DNA from: Porticoccaceae bacterium
GTDB taxonomy: Bacteria; Pseudomonadota; Gammaproteobacteria; Pseudomonadales; Porticoccaceae
Assembly: GCA_003448675.1 (NCBI GenBank)
Contig: DLXZ01000108.1
Coordinates: 1 to 7,220, forward strand
Reading direction: 5' to 3'
Length of the DNA: 7,220 bases
A program made the position numbers and the translations under genes. This document shows, one piece after another, positions 1-6,695 of this stretch; the stretch's first letter is position 1; every line of letters starts with the position of its first letter. Under the pieces are notes generated by a model. It was not told the origin of the DNA and ran no database searches. It was given only the letters and a program-made list of their open reading frames with translations.

Positions 1-1
1 T

Positions 2-901
2 CTTACCGGTCGTGGTGGTCGCCGGGGTGAGATCGATCAACTGGATCAGTTCGACGATGCCTGGGTGGAGATGGGCAAAATCTACCGTCGCCGCATGCGC
101 GAGGCGGGCAAGGATGTGCCGAAAGAAAAAGTACTGGAAATCTTCGAGATGTCCAACTTTGAAAAAATGGAAAACATTCGCAACCGTATCGATGAGATTG
201 TCAAAGACAAGGAAACCGCCGAAGCCCTCAAGCCCTGGTACGCCTTTATGTGTAAGCGCCCCTGCCTGGACGACCGCTTCCTGCCGACTTTTAATCGCGA
301 TAATGTCAAACTGGTGGACACCAAAGGCCAGGGCGTCGATTCCATTACCGAAACCGGTGTCGTTGTCGATGGCGTCGAGTACGAAGTGGACTGTCTGATC
401 TTCGCCACGGGCTTCGAGGTGGGCACCGACTACCCCCGCCGCGCCGGCTACAACCTGATCGGCGTCGACGGCCAGAGCCTGGAAGACAAGTGGAAAGACG
501 GCATGCGCACGCTGTTTGGCATCCACACCCGCGGCTTCCCCAACTGTTTTATCGTCAGCAACGGCCAGGCGTCATTCACTGCCAACTACCCCGACGGCCT
601 GGACGAAGCCGCCAAGCACATCGCCTACCTGGTGAAACATTTTGAGGAACACAATATCACCCGCTGCGATGCCGACGCGCAGGCTGAAAAAGACTGGTCC
701 GCAGCAGTCGTTGGCACACCGGCCAAGGGCCCCCAGGGTGGCACTGGTTGTACACCGGGCTATTACAATCTGGAAGGCCAGCACGACCCCAGGGCCCGAC
801 ACAATCAACCCTATGGCGGCATGATGGGCGCCAACAGTTATTTCGAAAAACTGGAGGAATTCAGGGACGGCGACAAAATGCCAGGGCTGGAGCTTTCCTG
901 A
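2..901 (+). CDS. Flavin-containing (Baeyer-Villiger-type) monooxygenase, C-terminal part
   Basis: The 5' end lies outside the window; 299 residues in frame 2 are visible before the TGA. The family uses FAD and NADPH to insert one oxygen atom, typically turning a ketone into an ester or lactone in the cytoplasm. Seen here: CKRPCLDDRFLPTFNR at about visible residues 84-99, which matches the family pattern CKRP-DD-YPAFNR followed by V-LVD; DCLIFATGFEVG at about 130-141, the conserved ATG motif that closes the second nucleotide-binding region; and a C-terminal CTPGYYNLEGQ at about 250-260, typical of this branch. The N-terminal FAD GxGxxG motif and the FxGxxxHxxxW fingerprint would lie upstream and cannot be checked. 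The fold family is therefore well supported, while true Baeyer-Villiger chemistry rather than another class B flavin monooxygenase is inferred. The gene converges on the sulfotransferase and ends 40 bp before a strong terminator. No frameshift is visible in this part. Confidence 0.88.
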   Translation, partial: LTGRGGRRGEIDQLDQFDDAWVEMGKIYRRRMREAGKDVPKEKVLEIFEMSNFEKMENIRNRIDEIVKDKETAEALKPWYAFMCKRPCLDDRFLPTFNRDNVKLVDTKGQGVDSITETGVVVDGVEYEVDCLIFATGFEVGTDYPRRAGYNLIGVDGQSLEDKWKDGMRTLFGIHTRGFPNCFIVSNGQASFTANYPDGLDEAAKHIAYLVKHFEEHNITRCDADAQAEKDWSAAVVGTPAKGPQGGTGCTPGYYNLEGQHDPRARHNQPYGGMMGANSYFEKLEEFRDGDKMPGLELS

Positions 902-941
902 ACAGGCTATCTTTAAACAATAAAACGCTTGGCCTTTTTTG

Positions 942-990
942 ATAAAACCGGGTTCTGAATCAACACTTCCTGTACAGAACCCGGTTTTAT
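942..990. terminator. Rho-independent terminator, probably bidirectional
   Basis: A perfect 16-bp stem, ATAAAACCGGGTTCTG at 942-957 and its exact reverse complement at 975-990, encloses a 17-nt loop. The arms carry A-tract/T-tract ends around a GC core, so on the + strand the stem ends in TTTTATTTT. On the - strand the 3' arm also ends in TTTTAT, but the T-run does not continue beyond the stem. It lies 40 bp after the monooxygenase stop and 31 bp beyond the stop of the convergent sulfotransferase gene, the expected place for a shared terminator. Confidence 0.85.
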
Positions 991-1021
991 TTTGCTGAAA
1001 TAAAAATACAGTTATCCGGGG

Positions 1022-2185
1022 TCAAAATAGTCCCTTAGCAAACTCTATGTACCCGGCGAAGTCCCCATTGATTATTTCAGGCGTCAGCTGATAGTCGACC
1101 TGACTGTATTGGAAAGCGCCCAGTTTGTGGATGGGATTATCCGCTTCCCATTTTTTTATATGTTCAGCCGCCTCGTCACTTAATGGCATGTCGCAGAAGT
1201 CGTAGACCTTCGCGGCGAGCGCATCGCTGGAACCCGTTATTTCTGGATAGGCAATATCCAGAATCCGCATATCAGGCCGAGTTTTTCTGTTGGCTAAATG
1301 TTGCTCCATGCCCATGGCCAGACCGACCCTTAGCGTTTCATATTCGGGCTTTTTGTGCGAAAACGGCGCGTGAAACGTATCCAGCAGGCGAAACAAACTG
1401 GGGATGGTCTGGTTTGGATCGCGATGGGTCATCACCAGATTAGCATCCGGGAACACCTCAAGAATAAATGGCTCAAGACCAACCCAGAGTGGGCTTTTCA
1501 GCACCCAGGGCTTATCGATGCCTGCCTGCCACTGGAGATATTTGAGCTGATCCCGCAAATACTTGACGGTAATAACGGGATTCTGTGTGGCGTACCACTG
1601 CATATAGCTGGTCATGGTATTGAAGGCGATATAAACCCCACTGATCAGGCTGTGTTCAAGAATGAGGCTTTCCTCCTCGGGCTCCAGGGCTTGAAAGCGA
1701 TGTCCCAGTTTGGCCGCGGGCGACATGGCGTCAAACCAGCGAATATATTCACTGGCTTCGTCAATTCGCTGTTGGGGAGATTCGGTTCTTTCGCCCGTTA
1801 ACAGTGAAGGGTGAAAGGTCCACCAGAAGGGCAAATAGAGAAAATCACCGGAAGCGGCCAATAGCTTCTGTACTTTTGTGGTACCACTCCTGAGTTGCCC
1901 GTAAACAAAGGTCGGGCTTTTAATTTCCACTTCCGCGATTTCAGGATGCGCGGCAAAGTCCCGTTGCATGCGCAGACGGTTACACAGCAACCGAAGTAAT
2001 TTCTTTTCAATGGCACCCATCCCTTCTTTATGCAGGCACGCATCGTTGTTATAGGCCGACACTAATACCTCTAGCGGCTCCGCTGCCGCCTCGTCGACCA
2101 GGTCTATTCCTGTCAGCTCGCGCGCACGCGCCAACAATTCGTCGGCGGTCAGTCGCAACGGGTACGACCTATTATCCTCAGCCAT
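1022..2185 (-). CDS. PAPS-dependent sulfotransferase family protein (Sulfotransfer_3-like)
   Basis: This 387-residue protein is predicted to move a sulfuryl group from PAPS to a hydroxyl or amine acceptor. Seen: the 5'-phosphosulfate-binding loop GQLRSGTTKVQKLLA at residues 96-110, matching the usual G-PRSGTT-L-LL; WVLKSPLWVGLEPFILEVF at about 227-245, matching the LK-P-H-LE motif; VMTHRDPNQTIPSLFRL at about 251-267, the 3'-phosphate-binding motif with Arg255 and a downstream Ser; and a C-terminal H-LGAFQYS segment. No signal peptide or membrane segment is evident, so it is likely cytoplasmic. The ATG at 2183-2185 is preceded by GAGGAGAG (2196-2203) at a workable distance, which supports this start. 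The gene is divergent from the aldehyde dehydrogenase and convergent with the monooxygenase. In LKSPLW the position often occupied by His is Trp in this copy. The acceptor is unknown; a hydroxylated lipid, sterol or terpenoid is only a guess from context. Confidence 0.85.
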   Translation of the reverse strand: MAEDNRSYPLRLTADELLARARELTGIDLVDEAAAEPLEVLVSAYNNDACLHKEGMGAIEKKLLRLLCNRLRMQRDFAAHPEIAEVEIKSPTFVYGQLRSGTTKVQKLLAASGDFLYLPFWWTFHPSLLTGERTESPQQRIDEASEYIRWFDAMSPAAKLGHRFQALEPEEESLILEHSLISGVYIAFNTMTSYMQWYATQNPVITVKYLRDQLKYLQWQAGIDKPWVLKSPLWVGLEPFILEVFPDANLVMTHRDPNQTIPSLFRLLDTFHAPFSHKKPEYETLRVGLAMGMEQHLANRKTRPDMRILDIAYPEITGSSDALAAKVYDFCDMPLSDEAAEHIKKWEADNPIHKLGAFQYSQVDYQLTPEIINGDFAGYIEFAKGLF

Positions 2186-2359
2186 GGGATTCGAACTCTC
2201 CTCTATACCTACAACGAGTTCACGATATACCTGACTCGGTCAGTCGGCGCTACCACAAATGTTTCGTGGCCACATTCCACGTGCATTAAGTAATGCGGGC
2301 TACTACACTTTTTGTATCCCCATAATAACAATCTAGCAAAGGTAAGAAGGAGAATCATT
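2186..2359. promoter_or_regulatory. Divergent intergenic control region with several dyads
   Basis: These 174 bp separate the start codons of the sulfotransferase (-) and aldehyde dehydrogenase (+), so both promoters should lie here. Dyads seen: CTGACtcgGTCAG at 2231-2243 (5-bp arms, perfect); an imperfect 17-bp palindrome CCACaAAtgtTTcGTGG at 2253-2269; CGTGG/CCACG at 2265-2269 and 2277-2281; and GCATTAagTAATGC at 2283-2296 (6-bp arms, perfect). Possible -10-like hexamers are CATAAT at 2321-2326 (+) and the TATATC-like stretch near 2224-2229 (-), but neither has a convincing -35 partner, so no promoter is assigned. The dyads resemble operators for dimeric regulators such as TetR- or MarR-type proteins; no regulator gene is in the window. 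Confidence 0.5.
2347..2352 (+). promoter_or_regulatory. Ribosome binding site that fixes a GTG start
   Basis: AAGGAG lies 7 nt before GTG at 2360-2362. An upstream in-frame TTG at 2312 would make a longer protein but has no comparable Shine-Dalgarno site, and would place this AAGGAG inside the coding region. The extra residues are also not typical of the family. The GTG start is therefore preferred. Confidence 0.8.
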
Positions 2360-3961
2360 GTGGATGCACACCATGCTATCGATTGTCTGGACCCAGAAAA
2401 ATGGCGAAACACCCCAGCGGATATTCGGCTGCATATACTGAAGCAAATTCAAACCAACATCGCCCAGCACATGGACGAATTAGCGGCGGCTGACAATAAA
2501 GTACGCGGCATCTCGCCCGATGACCCCGCCACCCGTCATATGGCAGGCACCGCCGCCACGGTTTCTCCCATCGCCAGCAACGTGGCCACCTGCATTGATA
2601 TCTATAATTTATTGATCAAGGGGCAAATGCCACAACCCGCCAGGATAAAACAGGTCGGCGAGAACCTGTATGACGTAGAGGTAGCCGCGCTCAATCTCAA
2701 GGACAAAATACTGGCGGGTGATAGCAAAGGTTATCTGCGCATAGAAGGCGAACCGCGCCAGGTAAACCCGCTGACCAAGGAAGGTGGCATTATTGCCGTA
2801 TTGGGCGCGGGAAATTACAGCTCATCCTTTGAGTTGATTCGTGCCCTGTTTATCGACAACTGTGTGGTTGTACACAAACCCCACCCGATGAATGCTCCCA
2901 GCGATAAGGTCTGGGAAAAGATCCTCAAACCGTTGGTGGATCACCAGGCCTTGAGTTACTGCGAAGCCGATGCCGGTCAGGCGCTGATAACAGACACACG
3001 CCTGAAAAAGATATATTTCACCGGCGGCTCACCCACGGCCAACGCCATTAAGGCCGCGGCATCGGTTGAACTTGTGTCCGAATGTGGTGGCAACAACCCC
3101 TGCATGATCGTACCCGGCGACCGGCCCTGGACGGACAAAGAGTTACACCACCAGGCCCTGCATATCGCCACCTTTGCCAAGTTAAACGGCGGCGCCGCCT
3201 GTGGCCGCGTGCAAACCCTGGTCACCTGCAGGCAATGGCCCCAGCGCCGCGCCTTTCTCGACGCGGTGCAAACCGCGATACGGGAGGAGACTCCGGGCGT
3301 CACCAGCTACTATCCCGGCAGCGATACAGTGTGGGCCGAGTTTAGGGAGCACTATCCGGAAGCTAAAGTCATACAGCCGGAGGGCGGCACCCTGCCCCAC
3401 TCAGACCTGCTATTTATCGAAGACGTGGAGCAGGACAGCTATGCCACCCAACGGGAGGCCTTTTGTCAGGTAGTCGATGAAGTGGTGCTCGACACCACCC
3501 CCAACGCCGAGGCCTTTCTGCCTGCCGCCGTGGCATTTGCCAATGCCAAACTCCACGGTACCCTTGGGGCCTCCATCCTGATCGACGAAGACAGCAAAAA
3601 AGCCCACCGCAACGTGGTGGATCAGGCTGTGACTGACCTCAAATACGGCGCCGTCGCCGTCAACACCATGGCGCCCTACGCCTGGCTCAACCCCTTTCTA
3701 ACCTGGGGCGGCAATGAACAGGGCGAGCAGGTGGTATCCGGCCACGGCAACTTCGGCAACCTGCTCAGCTATGAAAATGTCGAGAAATCGATCATCGAAA
3801 CGGGGTTTATGTCGCCCAGCCATCTGTTATTGACCAACAAAGAAGTGTTCTACACATTGAGCGAGCAGTCGGCGCGTTATTACGCCAAACCTTCGTGGGG
3901 CGGCATCGGCGCGATGATGATGACCATGGTGGCAGGGAAATTCAAAAGGAAGGATTTTTGA
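2360..3961 (+). CDS. Aldehyde dehydrogenase superfamily protein
   Basis: This 533-residue protein (GTG start at 2360) is expected to oxidise an aldehyde to an acid with NAD(P)+ in the cytoplasm. Seen, numbered from that start: a Rossmann-type VLGAGNYSS at about 147-155; cofactor-contacting Lys173 in VVHKPHP; FTGGSPTAN at about 220-228; the general-base region VSECGGNNP with Glu241; and the catalytic region KLNGGAACGRVQ with Cys281 as the predicted nucleophile. EAFCQVV around Glu376 matches the usual E-FGPV segment. The key catalytic residues are therefore present, but the motifs diverge from textbook forms: ECGG for ELGG, GGAAC for GQ-C, and EAFC for EIFG. This places it in a less studied branch about 40-50 residues longer than classical enzymes. 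An acylating, CoA-dependent reaction cannot be excluded. It probably forms the first gene of its own transcript from the divergent region, and its neighbours suggest oxidation of an aldehyde derived from the monooxygenase pathway. Confidence 0.87.
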   Translation: MDAHHAIDCLDPEKWRNTPADIRLHILKQIQTNIAQHMDELAAADNKVRGISPDDPATRHMAGTAATVSPIASNVATCIDIYNLLIKGQMPQPARIKQVGENLYDVEVAALNLKDKILAGDSKGYLRIEGEPRQVNPLTKEGGIIAVLGAGNYSSSFELIRALFIDNCVVVHKPHPMNAPSDKVWEKILKPLVDHQALSYCEADAGQALITDTRLKKIYFTGGSPTANAIKAAASVELVSECGGNNPCMIVPGDRPWTDKELHHQALHIATFAKLNGGAACGRVQTLVTCRQWPQRRAFLDAVQTAIREETPGVTSYYPGSDTVWAEFREHYPEAKVIQPEGGTLPHSDLLFIEDVEQDSYATQREAFCQVVDEVVLDTTPNAEAFLPAAVAFANAKLHGTLGASILIDEDSKKAHRNVVDQAVTDLKYGAVAVNTMAPYAWLNPFLTWGGNEQGEQVVSGHGNFGNLLSYENVEKSIIETGFMSPSHLLLTNKEVFYTLSEQSARYYAKPSWGGIGAMMMTMVAGKFKRKDF

Positions 3962-4094
3962 ACCGAGGGTTTTAAACCGAAAATCTAAACCGGCGTATGC
4001 AAAAACGGAGAAGCCTAGCCCTGCTACAGAGTGCTTCCCTGGACCATCGAAGTCGAACACGCCGCAAATGTATTCAGATCGCCAGGTAAATGCC
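3962..4094 (+). other. Intergenic spacer, no clear terminator or promoter
   Basis: These 133 bp lie between the aldehyde dehydrogenase stop and the next start. It contains a short dyad GGTTTtAAACC and three spaced AACCG(A/G) words near its left end. There is no stem followed by a T-run, and no convincing -35/-10 pair. Read-through from the aldehyde dehydrogenase gene is therefore possible, but a separate promoter cannot be excluded. Confidence 0.4.
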
Positions 4095-4595
4095 ATGACC
4101 AACGACAACTCCAACGACCCACAACTTTCTTCCAGCCCTTGCATGGCCAACGAGGCCGACCCAGGCTATCACGGTTTTTTGTCTGATGCGGAAATCGTAG
4201 CCTTTTTACAATCATTACTCCACGCAGAGCGCGCCGGGACGAAAGTCTGCCTTATATCTCGGAAACAAGCGCCCACGAACGAACACAAAAACATTCTACA
4301 AGACATCCTTGAAGACGAACAAAAGTCATGTGACGACCTGATCAGCAGCCTGAAATTGATGAACACCAGCGCCGACAACATCATCGGGGATTTTGCTGAC
4401 AAATGCCTGGCTATCGAAAATTTTGTCGACCGTCTGCAGTTTTTAAACAGGGGGCAAGCCTGGGTGGTACGAAAGATTGAAGAAAACATAGCGCGCATAG
4501 CACATCCGAACGTACAGGCGCAGCTTCGAGTGATGCTGGAAGCGCATCGCGAAAACATCGATAAACTCGACCGATTTTTAGCAGAGACGTTTTAA
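4095..4595 (+). CDS. Small helical protein, DUF6306 / ferritin-like
   Basis: This 166-residue protein is predicted to be all-helical after a polar, disordered N-terminus of about 25 residues. The pattern matches what I recall of the DUF6306 family, whose members look like four-helix ferritin-like bundles: LLHAERAGTK near residues 41-50 (acidic Glu45 in helix 1), LEDEQKSCDDLI at about 72-83 in helix 2, LQFLNRGQAWVVRKIEEN at about 114-131, and MLEAHRENIDKLDRF at about 147-161. Several Glu and His residues (Glu45, Glu73/75, Glu129/130, Glu149, His151) could bind metal, but the canonical E-x-x-H pairs are not intact, so metal binding is inference. The ATG at 4095 has AGG 8 nt upstream; an alternative ATG at 4068 lacks a ribosome binding site and adds nine residues. 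No signal peptide or membrane segment is seen. Function is unknown. It lies 133 bp after the aldehyde dehydrogenase gene on the same strand and may be co-transcribed. Confidence 0.72.
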   Translation: MTNDNSNDPQLSSSPCMANEADPGYHGFLSDAEIVAFLQSLLHAERAGTKVCLISRKQAPTNEHKNILQDILEDEQKSCDDLISSLKLMNTSADNIIGDFADKCLAIENFVDRLQFLNRGQAWVVRKIEENIARIAHPNVQAQLRVMLEAHRENIDKLDRFLAETF

Positions 4596-4857
4596 CCGGG
4601 GGTTTTGGTGGGTAGTTTTGACAGTAAAATACTATCCCTAACCCGCATTCAATACCGCTCCCAATCCACACAAACCCAATAGTCGTGGCGCGTAATCCTG
4701 ATCTATTCAACAGGAACGCTCGATCGCCTAAGCGCAGAACTATAAATTTGCATTCATTTCGTTTTTTATAGCCAGGGCCTTCGTGACTATTAAAGCAGTT
4801 TTTGAAATGTTTCCTGTTTTTGGTGTCTTTTTCTGTTGATGGGCAGGTCACTGAATA
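4596..4857. other. AT-richer intergenic gap with hairpins, possible decayed ORF or repeat
   Basis: These 262 bp lie between two gene ends (convergent). At 4610-4638 there is a bulged hairpin (GGG-TAGT-TTT pairing with AAA-ACTA-CCC, two single-base bulges), but no T-run follows, so it is at best a weak terminator for the gene ending at 4595. An AT-rich inverted repeat CTATAAA/TTTATAG spans 4740-4771. The - strand is open from a GTG at 4851 through the gap, encoding a peptide with GPGYKKRNE and LGDRAFLLNRSGLRATTIGF. It has no good ribosome binding site, and further downstream this frame runs antisense into the 4095-4595 gene. I do not call a gene here. Confidence 0.4.
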
Positions 4858-6531
4858 CTAAATACGTGAGCGTTCCAGCCCGGTATCGGCATTACGCCAG
4901 TAAGACTTAAAACGACGCTCGACAAGTTCCGCTTCTTCTCCCTGGCCCTGGGCTTGTAGCGCCTGGAAAAGACCGAGGGTCGCCCAGCCACTTTGCTGGT
5001 TCCACTCCAGATCTTTGCGATATACGGCCTCGGCCTCCTTGGCCCGATCTGCCGCGAGCAACGCGGCGCCCAGGTACAGGCGCATGGACTGCGGCCAGTC
5101 CGGAGGTTCGATATAGTTGTTGCTATCTTCGAGTTGTACGGCTTTGGTAAAAGCTGCTATCGCGCCATCGAGATCGCCCTTCGCTTCGAGGAGTTCCCCC
5201 TCCAGGCCATTCGCCGCAATCGAGAGCAGGTGGGATGCCGGCGTAGGCACGATCCCGGAATCGTTGACCCCGTCGGCATTGATCTGCTGGCGAAGGTGGT
5301 TCAATTCATTCTCGGCCGCTGACAGTTTCCCGGTCGCGACCAGGGCACTGCCTTTGACGTAGCTCCACATGCCTTTTAAGTAGGGCGTTCCGTCATGGGG
5401 TGCTTTGGTATTCAAAATAAAGTCCCACTTGCCAAATATTTTCTCTACCAACCAGCTTTGGGCAATACGCTTTTGGTTCCGACTACTCATGGCCTGGTTT
5501 GCCCCGGTATTCTCGGCCCCTTGTCGAGCGGCTTCGGAGGCGGCAGCGTAGTTGCCCTGCAAGATGTTGGCAAAGCGAACAAAGTCGAGGGCGTGAGGTT
5601 TATGAATTTTATGGGAAAGGGGGTAGGTGCCTATCAGGGGGAAGTTGGTATCGCCCCAGATTTCGGCAAACTGCTGATCAACAATTTGCGAGCGCACATT
5701 GGTGCGTGCGGCTTTTTCATATTCGCCGACGCGCAAGTAAATGTGCCCGGGCATGTGCACCATGTGTCCGGCAATGGGCGCGGTGGACTCGAGCTTCTGC
5801 GCCGAGGGCAGCGCCAGTTCCGGCTGGGTGGAGGCCTCCATCAGGTGAATATACAGGTGGTTGGCGCCAGGGTGGCCAGGCTCCGAGGCCATGGCTGCTT
5901 CAAAGGCGGCTTTGGCTTCCGCGGTGCCAGGCTTTGCGCTGCCGTCGGGATTCCAGTAGTCCCAGCGCGTGGTATTCATATAGGCCTCGCCGAACAGGGT
6001 GGCGATGTCCGGATCGTCTGGGTACTTGCCGTGGAGCTGGCGCATGGCATCCAGAAAGGCGAAATCACGTTTCACACGGTCCGGGTTGGTGTTCTTGTCG
6101 TAGAGCACATACAAGGCATTAATCAGGTCTTGTTCTTTAGGGGTGCCGTTAGGCGCGAGCTCACGGGCCTTTTGAATCGCCGCAAGACCAGCGCCCTTAG
6201 GATCATCCGGCAGTTTCATGTAGCGGCTATTGGGGTTGGGCCCGGCGCTATGGGCAATACCAAAATGGGGCATGGGGCTATCGGGATCGAGGCGCGCCGC
6301 CTCCTGGTAGGAGGCGATCGATTCGGGAAAATAAAAACTCCAGGCCAAACGCAGGCCTTGATCAAAAAATGCCTGGGCCTGTTTGGAGTCGGTGGAAATG
6401 GGCCGGCTATAGGTGCCCGAGCCAGGAACCAAAACAGCCAGCGCCGCGTCTTCAGCGATGACGCTATCCACAGCGGCCAGGGTTGCAGTGAGCAGCAGAA
6501 ATGAGCCAATAAAAATCCGAAAGTTTTTCAT
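4858..6531 (-). CDS. Exported TPR-repeat protein of unknown function
   Basis: This 557-residue protein begins with a Sec signal peptide: charged MKNFR, a hydrophobic core to about residue 21, and a likely signal peptidase I site VIA|ED after residue 26. There is no lipobox Cys, so the mature form is probably soluble in the periplasm. TPR-like helix pairs are visible at about 51-85, 445-469, 483-513 and 515-545. The central part holds histidine clusters: GANHLYIHLMEAS (His225, His229), GHMVHMPGHIYLRVGEYEKA (His256, His259, His263) and HKIHKPHALDF (His307, His310, His313). GANH-YIH-EAS and GH-VHMP-HIY-R-G-Y are shared, as far as I recall, by a widespread but uncharacterised TPR family, and a metal or ligand site there is inference. 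I chose the ATG at 6531 because it starts the signal peptide. The frame stays open to a TTG at 6699, but that would bury the signal sequence. GGGA just upstream is a weak ribosome binding site. Confidence 0.82.
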   Translation of the reverse strand: MKNFRIFIGSFLLLTATLAAVDSVIAEDAALAVLVPGSGTYSRPISTDSKQAQAFFDQGLRLAWSFYFPESIASYQEAARLDPDSPMPHFGIAHSAGPNPNSRYMKLPDDPKGAGLAAIQKARELAPNGTPKEQDLINALYVLYDKNTNPDRVKRDFAFLDAMRQLHGKYPDDPDIATLFGEAYMNTTRWDYWNPDGSAKPGTAEAKAAFEAAMASEPGHPGANHLYIHLMEASTQPELALPSAQKLESTAPIAGHMVHMPGHIYLRVGEYEKAARTNVRSQIVDQQFAEIWGDTNFPLIGTYPLSHKIHKPHALDFVRFANILQGNYAAASEAARQGAENTGANQAMSSRNQKRIAQSWLVEKIFGKWDFILNTKAPHDGTPYLKGMWSYVKGSALVATGKLSAAENELNHLRQQINADGVNDSGIVPTPASHLLSIAANGLEGELLEAKGDLDGAIAAFTKAVQLEDSNNYIEPPDWPQSMRLYLGAALLAADRAKEAEAVYRKDLEWNQQSGWATLGLFQALQAQGQGEEAELVERRFKSYWRNADTGLERSRI

Positions 6532-6695
6532 AATTTCCCAGTTACCCGAATTTAGCTTGTAATCGATTGTCGCAGAAAAGCGAACCCTATGGCGGCTGGT
6601 GGGGCGTCTGAACATTCCTTGGCCAAGCAACACCTTTTTATCACTTGGTAATACCAGGGTCGGCAAGACGGCAAACCGGACTAGCGCTCTGAGTT
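6532..6695 (-). promoter_or_regulatory. Spacer upstream of the TPR gene, short palindromes
   Basis: These 164 bp lie between the ABC ATPase stop and the TPR start, both on the - strand. It contains the perfect 10-bp palindrome CTTGGCCAAG at 6618-6627 and the dyad TGGTAaTACCA at 6646-6656. Neither is followed by a T-run in the - direction, so no terminator is assigned to the ABC gene. No convincing -35/-10 pair is seen; the TPR gene may be read from here or from the ABC transcript. Confidence 0.35.

Noticed and set aside
2312..2359. TTG start for the aldehyde dehydrogenase at 2312
   Set aside because: There is no ribosome binding site before it, whereas AAGGAG lies 7 nt before the GTG at 2360.
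3188..3199. Perfect palindrome GGCGGCGCCGCC
   Set aside because: It results from four GC-rich Gly-Gly-Ala-Ala codons at the aldehyde dehydrogenase active site; no regulatory reading is needed.
4169..4558. 129-codon frame on the - strand
   Set aside because: It is antisense to the DUF6306-like gene, rich in Ser, Cys and Arg, and shows no domain.
4740..4771. AT-rich inverted repeat CTATAAA/TTTATAG as a terminator
   Set aside because: The stem is short and AT-only with an 18-nt loop and no T-run after it, so it is too weak to call.
5395..6504. Long open frame of 369 codons on the + strand
   Set aside because: It is antisense to the TPR gene, whose signal peptide, TPR repeats and family motifs are clear. 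The + strand product is low in complexity, Gly-rich and has no recognisable domain.
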